Shown piece by piece: positions 5,941 through 9,604 of a DNA stretch of 9,604 nucleotides (the stretch's first letter is position 1; each line of letters starts with the position of its first letter). The stretch is taken from assembly GCA_024648655.1 (NCBI GenBank), contig JAGGDZ010000003.1, positions 1 to 9,604 of the forward strand. The letters run 5' to 3'. The translations under genes were made by a program, and so were the position numbers. The stretch comes from Chloroflexota bacterium (GTDB lineage: Bacteria > Chloroflexota > Dehalococcoidia > Lucifugimonadales > JADFKI01). The notes beneath the pieces are model-generated. The model had not been told where the DNA came from, did not search any database, and worked only from the letters and a program-made list of their open reading frames with translations.

Positions 5941-8295
5941 ATGACTACCGCTACTCCGTCCGCTGCCTTTGGAGCCAGCATCAAGCGACGGGAAGACCCG
6001 CGCCTGATAACCGGCAGAGGCACCTATGTAGATGATATAAAGATGGTGGGCATGCTGCACATGGCGCTTGTTCGCAGCCCTTACGCTCACGCAAACATTA
6101 CAAGTATCGACACTTCGGCTGCGAGCGCCGCTGATGGCGTCGTCGCGGTCTTGACCGGCGAGGATATTGGCGAGGAGATTGGCCTGCCTTGCGGCTGGGT
6201 CGTCCCGGACACGATCGAAGTGCCGCACCCACCTTTGGCATTGGGCAAAGTCCGCTGTGTGGGCGATGCCGTCGTCGCGATAGTCGCTGACAGCGCCGCC
6301 GCCGCCGCCGATGCCGCCGAGTTGGTGGAAGTCGGTTACGATGTGCTGCCTGCCGCCGTGAATGCGGAGCTGGCGACAAAAGACGGCGCGGCGCAGGTGC
6401 ATGACGACGCGCCAAACAACATTGGCTTCGAGTGGGAAGTCGGTGGCGGAGACATCGGAGCGGCTGCCGACAGCGCAGAGGTCAGGGTTTCCGAGCGTAT
6501 TGTCAACCAGCGGCTCATTCCGAATCCTATGGAAGGCAGAGCGGTTGTCGCTGATTACAACCCCGGCACAAATCAGGTAACAGTCTGGACTTCGTCGCAA
6601 ATACCGCACCTTGTCCGCCTTCTACTGGCGCTGGTTACGGGGCATCCGGAGCATCAGATAAGAGTCGTGTCTCCCGATGTGGGCGGCGGGTTCGGCTGCA
6701 AGCTGTATCTGTACGCGGAAGAGGTAATAGCCTTCGTAGCCGCCAAGCAGTTGGGCCGCCCGATCAAGTGGACTGAGGAGAGGCAGGAAAACTACCTCGC
6801 CACAACCCATGGACGCGACCATATCGGCGACTGGGAGATTATGGGGAACCGCGACGGCACGATTACGGGCATACAGGGCACGATCTACGCCAACATGGGC
6901 GCGTACCTGTCCACATTCGCGCCGGCTATTCCGACGTACTTGTTCGGACTGATGCTAGTGGGGCCGTACAAAATCGAGAATGTGCAGTGCAAGGTCATTG
7001 GCGTTTTCACGAACACCACACCTGTGGACGCGTATCGCGGCGCGGGCAGGCCGGAGGCGACCTATGTCGTGGAGCGCATGCTAGATAGGTTCGCCGCTGA
7101 AATCGAAATGGACCCCGCAGAGGTGCGGCGCAAGAATCTGATTCCACCGTTCGAGGACGGCTATGAGGTAGCCACCGGCGTTGCCTACGACAGCGGTGAC
7201 TACGAGAAGGCGCTGGATCTTGCGCTTTCGATGATCGGTTACGATGACTTCCGCAAGGAACAGGAAGAGGCGCGACAGCAAGGACGCTACATCGGTGTCG
7301 GGCTGTCAACATATGTTGAAATTTGCGGGATGGCTCCGTCTGCGGTGGCATACGCGCTTGGAGCGCGCGCCGGCGTGTGGGAAAGCTCGCTGGTGCGCGT
7401 ACATCCCACCGGCAAGGTTACGGTGTACAGCGGCTCATCCGGACACGGTCAGGGACACGAGACGACATTCGCGCAACTCGCGGCGTCGGAACTGGGAGTT
7501 CCGGTCGAGGATGTCGAGGTCGTGGAAAGCGACACAGCGCAGGTGCAGCAGGGCACGGGCACGTTCGGCAGCCGCAGCGCGGTCGTCGGCGGCACCGCTA
7601 TTCATATGAGTGTGGAGAAGATTAAAGACAAGGCAAAGAAGATTGCTGCCTACATGCTGGAAGCGGCGCCCGAAGACGTCGTGTATGAGGACGGTCAACT
7701 GTTCGTGCAGGGCGCACCCGCGGAAGCGAAGTCCTTCCAGGAAGTGGCGCTCGCCGCGTACTGGTACGACGGACTGCCCGAAGGCTTGGAGCCGGGTCTG
7801 GAAGCGACGAGCATCTACGACCCGCAGAACTTCACTTGGCCATTTGGCACGCATATCTGTGCGGTCGAGGTTGACTCCGACACCGGCGATGTCGAAGTGC
7901 TGCGCTATGTGGCGGTTGACGATGTGGGCAATGTCATCAATCCGATGATTGTGGACGGCATGGTTCACGGAGGTGTGGCGCAGGGTATCGGCCAGGCGCT
8001 GTGGGAAGAGGGCGTGTACGACGAGGACGGACAGCTCATCACAGGCAGCATGCTCGACTACGCAGTCCCGCAGGCGGCGAGCTTGCCATCGTTTGAGACG
8101 GCGCGAACCGTAACGCCTTCACCGACGAATCCGCTCGGCGTCAAGGGCGCGGGTGAGACCGGCACAATCGCAGCGTCCCCCGCGGTCATCAACGCGGTGG
8201 TCGATGCGCTGTCGCCACTAGGAGTGAAGCACATCGACATGCCTGCCAAGGCCGAGAAGGTGTGGCGGCTAATTCAGGAGTCGCATGGTAGCTGA
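5941..8295 (+). CDS. Xanthine dehydrogenase family molybdopterin-binding large subunit (form II CoxL-like)
   Basis: This 784-residue catalytic subunit of a molybdenum hydroxylase inserts an oxygen from water into a C-H bond (or C=O) at a Mo-pterin (MCD) centre. The N-terminal a/b-hammerhead domain (GASIKRREDPRLITGRGTYV) covers about 10-150, followed by the two Mo-cofactor-binding domains. Visible motifs, numbered from the ATG at 5941, are VGGGFG (247-252), AYRGAGRPE (364-372), GHGQGHET (501-508), GTGTFGSRS (538-546) and KGAGETGTIAAS with catalytic Glu739. AYRGAGR marks the form II branch. True CO dehydrogenase (form I) has AYxCSFR, whose cysteine binds copper, so CO oxidation is not supported and the substrate is unknown. 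I chose ATG 5941 over the in-frame ATG at 5935 because AAGGAGG (5927-5933) lies 7 bases from 5941 but overlaps the other's position. No FAD or 2Fe-2S subunit gene is adjacent; a CoxD-like ATPase follows. Confidence 0.93.
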   Translation: MTTATPSAAFGASIKRREDPRLITGRGTYVDDIKMVGMLHMALVRSPYAHANITSIDTSAASAADGVVAVLTGEDIGEEIGLPCGWVVPDTIEVPHPPLALGKVRCVGDAVVAIVADSAAAAADAAELVEVGYDVLPAAVNAELATKDGAAQVHDDAPNNIGFEWEVGGGDIGAAADSAEVRVSERIVNQRLIPNPMEGRAVVADYNPGTNQVTVWTSSQIPHLVRLLLALVTGHPEHQIRVVSPDVGGGFGCKLYLYAEEVIAFVAAKQLGRPIKWTEERQENYLATTHGRDHIGDWEIMGNRDGTITGIQGTIYANMGAYLSTFAPAIPTYLFGLMLVGPYKIENVQCKVIGVFTNTTPVDAYRGAGRPEATYVVERMLDRFAAEIEMDPAEVRRKNLIPPFEDGYEVATGVAYDSGDYEKALDLALSMIGYDDFRKEQEEARQQGRYIGVGLSTYVEICGMAPSAVAYALGARAGVWESSLVRVHPTGKVTVYSGSSGHGQGHETTFAQLAASELGVPVEDVEVVESDTAQVQQGTGTFGSRSAVVGGTAIHMSVEKIKDKAKKIAAYMLEAAPEDVVYEDGQLFVQGAPAEAKSFQEVALAAYWYDGLPEGLEPGLEATSIYDPQNFTWPFGTHICAVEVDSDTGDVEVLRYVAVDDVGNVINPMIVDGMVHGGVAQGIGQALWEEGVYDEDGQLITGSMLDYAVPQAASLPSFETARTVTPSPTNPLGVKGAGETGTIAASPAVINAVVDALSPLGVKHIDMPAKAEKVWRLIQESHGS

Positions 8296-8298
8296 GAA

Positions 8299-8322
8299 GC
8301 TTAAGTGTCTATTTGCTTAAGC
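8299..8322 (+). repeat. Small hairpin just after the molybdenum enzyme gene
   Basis: GCTTAAG (8299-8305) and CTTAAGC (8316-8322) form a 7-bp stem with a 10-base loop, starting 4 bases after the TGA stop. No T-run follows, so it is not a terminator alone. It lies 18 bases upstream of the real terminator hairpin and may stabilise the mRNA 3' end. Confidence 0.4.
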
Positions 8323-8340
8323 CCGTTTAGGTAGCGATTG

Positions 8341-8372
8341 GGGGCAGGTGAGTTGAATTGCCTGCCCCTTTT
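8341..8372 (+). terminator. Rho-independent terminator after the molybdenum enzyme gene
   Basis: GGGGCAGG (8341-8348) pairs perfectly with CCTGCCCC (8361-8368). Two G-U pairs and one A-U pair can extend the stem inwards, leaving a 6-base loop. TTTT (8369-8372) follows at once, and then AATT. This GC-rich stem plus T-run is a standard intrinsic terminator. It sits 45 bases after the large-subunit stop and 27 bases before the ATPase ATG, so it would end or attenuate transcription between the two. Confidence 0.8.
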
Positions 8373-8399
8373 AATTGAATGTAAAGGCCTGTGAACAGG

Positions 8400-9299
8400 A
8401 TGGCAGACACCGAATCTGAACTCCGTGACGACCCCATTAGAGACATCCTGGACCGGCTGGCATCGGAAAGCTATGTCGGCGATCCGGCAATAGCCACATC
8501 CATATACATGGCTCAGATGCTTGAGCGTCCTCTGCTGATTGAGGGACGCGCCGGTGTAGGCAAGACAGAGATTGCCAATGTGATGGCGCGTCTGTTGGAC
8601 ACGCGATTGATTCGCCTCCAATGCTACGAGGGGCTGGATGTCTCGACGGCGTTGTACGAATGGAATTATCAGCGACAGATGCTGTGGATCAAGCTGAACG
8701 AGAATGCCGACACATCAACGGCGGAGCAGGAGGAGCAAATCTTTAGCGAGTCCTTTTTGCTGAAGCGTCCTTTGTTAGCCGCGCTTACCGAACCTGAAAA
8801 GTCTCCTGTGCTTCTGATTGACGAAGTTGACCGAGCCGATGAAGAGTTTGAGGCATTCCTGTTGGAGGTGCTGTCGGACTTTCAGGCGACCATACCGGAG
8901 ATAGGCACAATCAAAGCGAAGCACCGTCCATTTGTGATTCTGACATCGAACCGCACTCGCGACCTGTCGGACGCGCTGCGCCGCCGCTGCCTGTACCTGT
9001 GGATCGACTACCCGGACATCGACAAGGAGCTTCGTATCGTGCGGGCTAAAGTTAACGGCATCGAGGATAGGCTTGCGCGTCAAGTTGTGCGCTTCGTTGA
9101 CAGCGCGAGGCGTACGGGTCTGGACAAGGTCCCCGGCATCGCGGAGACGCTCGATTGGGCGCGTGCGATGGTGGTGCTGCACCTCGACCACCTCGACTAC
9201 GACGCCGTGGAGCGGACGCTAGGCGCAATAGTCAAGGACGCCGACGATCTGGAACGTTTCCGCAAGCAAGCGATAGAAGAAATACTAGCAAAGATATAG
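8400..9299 (+). CDS. MoxR-family AAA+ ATPase, CoxD-like
   Basis: This 299-residue AAA+ ATPase matches CoxD, the MoxR-type chaperone that helps complete the Mo active site of CO-dehydrogenase-type enzymes. Motifs, numbered from ATG 8400, are Walker A GRAGVGKTE (49-57, K55), the segment LIRLQCYEGLDVSTALYEWNY (70-90) that is characteristic of CoxD-like MoxR proteins, Walker B VLLIDEVDRAD (137-147, D141/E142), sensor 1 ILTSNRTRDL (N184), arginine-finger region ALRRRC (192-197), and the sensor 2 / lid region VPGIAETLDWARAM. GTG at 8391 is an alternative start. AAAGG (8383-8387) is 12 bases from the ATG but only 3 from the GTG, which favours the ATG. It follows the CoxL-like gene in the same order as L-D in cox clusters, though a terminator lies between. 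MoxR proteins usually work with a VWA-domain partner (CoxE); none is seen here. Confidence 0.9.
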   Translation: MADTESELRDDPIRDILDRLASESYVGDPAIATSIYMAQMLERPLLIEGRAGVGKTEIANVMARLLDTRLIRLQCYEGLDVSTALYEWNYQRQMLWIKLNENADTSTAEQEEQIFSESFLLKRPLLAALTEPEKSPVLLIDEVDRADEEFEAFLLEVLSDFQATIPEIGTIKAKHRPFVILTSNRTRDLSDALRRRCLYLWIDYPDIDKELRIVRAKVNGIEDRLARQVVRFVDSARRTGLDKVPGIAETLDWARAMVVLHLDHLDYDAVERTLGAIVKDADDLERFRKQAIEEILAKI

Positions 9300-9308
9300 C
9301 GAAGATAT
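9287..9308 (+). repeat. 11-bp tandem duplication at the ATPase/VOC gene junction
   Basis: AGCAAAGATAT (9287-9297) is followed directly by AGCGAAGATAT (9298-9308), with one mismatch. The pair covers the ATPase stop codon (TAG, 9297-9299) and the bases just before the next ATG (9310). The second copy supplies GAAGA, a poor Shine-Dalgarno, for the following gene. Confidence 0.6.
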
Positions 9309-9309
9309 A

Positions 9310-9604
9310 ATGCCACACAGAAGCAGGCTTTGCGCGATTATGATCGACTGTTCGCCCGACGGGATGGATGCGGGTGTGGAGTTCTGGGGGAAGGCGCTCA
9401 ATATGCCTCCGCGCAATGGGTACAATGACTCCAACCCCTACGTTTCCCTCGAAGGGCACGCCGGCGGATTTTTCGTATTGTTGCAGCAAGTTGAGGACGA
9501 TGCGAGGATCCATCTGGATTTCGAGACGGACGATGTCGAAGCTGAGGTGAAACGACTTGAGGCTCTGGGGGCGCGGCGCAAGGAGCAGATGGACTCCTTC
9601 TGGA
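9310..9604 (+). CDS. VOC / glyoxalase-like domain protein (Glyoxalase_6 type; 3' end cut by window edge)
   Basis: An open frame of 98 codons from ATG 9310 reaches the right edge without a stop. It begins MPHRSRLCAIMIDCSPDGMD and continues with GVEFWGKALNMPPR, NPYVSLEGHAGGFFVLLQQV, DDARIHLDFETDDVEAEVKR and LEALGARRKEQMDSFW. The order 'IDC...FW..aL', 'LQ.V', 'RIHLDFETDDVEAEVKRLEALGA' is the usual pattern of the Glyoxalase_6-type VOC fold (about 115-130 residues), so perhaps 20-30 residues are missing. Members use a beta-alpha-beta-beta-beta metal-binding scaffold, and most short actinobacterial/Chloroflexota versions have no assigned reaction; the histidine in RIHLD could be a metal ligand. The gene starts 10 bases after the ATPase stop on the same strand, so it is probably co-transcribed. 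A functional link to the molybdenum enzyme is not shown. Confidence 0.75.
   Translation, partial: MPHRSRLCAIMIDCSPDGMDAGVEFWGKALNMPPRNGYNDSNPYVSLEGHAGGFFVLLQQVEDDARIHLDFETDDVEAEVKRLEALGARRKEQMDSFW

Noticed and set aside
6295..6309. Run of five GCC codons in the molybdenum enzyme gene, looking like a microsatellite
   Set aside because: It encodes an Ala-rich helix (DSAAAAADAAELVEVGYDVLPA) that is normal at this place in the family, so it is codon bias rather than a separate element.
5920..6609. Minus-strand open frame (about 229 codons) opposite the molybdenum enzyme
   Set aside because: It overlaps a frame with full family motifs and has a low-complexity His/Arg/Cys composition with no domain pattern. 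It is an antisense shadow.
7435..7968. Minus-strand open frame (about 177 codons) inside the molybdenum enzyme gene
   Set aside because: It is antisense to conserved Mo-cofactor-binding sequence and has no independent evidence such as a motif, ribosome site or conservation signal.
5941..8295. Calling the large subunit an aerobic CO dehydrogenase (form I CoxL)
   Set aside because: The active-site loop is AYRGAGR, not AYxCSFR. The copper-ligand cysteine is missing, so CO oxidation is not supported.

Overview
The window carries seven protein-coding genes, two of them cut by its edges. No rRNA, tRNA, CRISPR array or insertion sequence is visible. GC content is moderate, and the long coding frames are bacterial in style. 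My best guess for the organism is an environmental Chloroflexota, of the Dehalococcoidia/SAR202 type. This rests on the combination of an adaptor with repeated 'LDxLxNPxxE' coiled-coil units, a CoxL-like form II molybdenum hydroxylase with a CoxD-like ATPase, and a short Glyoxalase_6-type VOC protein. That assignment is inference and cannot be proven from this sequence alone.

Left part, minus strand (4662 down to 1): a tripartite MacAB-like export operon reads membrane-fusion/adaptor protein (4662-2356), ABC ATPase (2313-1585), MacB/FtsX-type permease (1575-349). The gaps are only 42 and 9 nt. After 146 non-coding bases, a further minus-strand gene starts at 202 and runs off the left edge. 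Its N-terminus resembles the LPG-synthase/flippase-like (UPF0104) membrane family. The adaptor is the most unusual protein here. It has two sets of three ~32-residue coiled-coil units flanking a ~120-residue non-repetitive insert that holds the protein's only two cysteines.

Middle: a 162-bp divergent intergenic region (4663-4824) separates the operon from a complete Xer-type tyrosine recombinase (4825-5769, plus). The region contains a duplicated Shine-Dalgarno-like 13-mer before the adaptor and a plausible sigma70-type promoter towards the recombinase. The recombinase gene ends in a perfect 13-bp inverted repeat that spans its stop codon.

Right part, plus strand: a molybdopterin-binding large subunit of the xanthine dehydrogenase/CoxL family (5941-8295) carries the form II AYRGAGR signature. 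It is followed by a good intrinsic terminator (8341-8372), a MoxR/CoxD-like AAA+ ATPase (8400-9299), and the start of a VOC/glyoxalase-like protein (from 9310, cut by the right edge). CoxD-type ATPases help mature the Mo active site of CoxL-type enzymes, so the pairing makes functional sense. The FAD (CoxM) and 2Fe-2S (CoxS) subunits that normally complete the enzyme are absent from the window.
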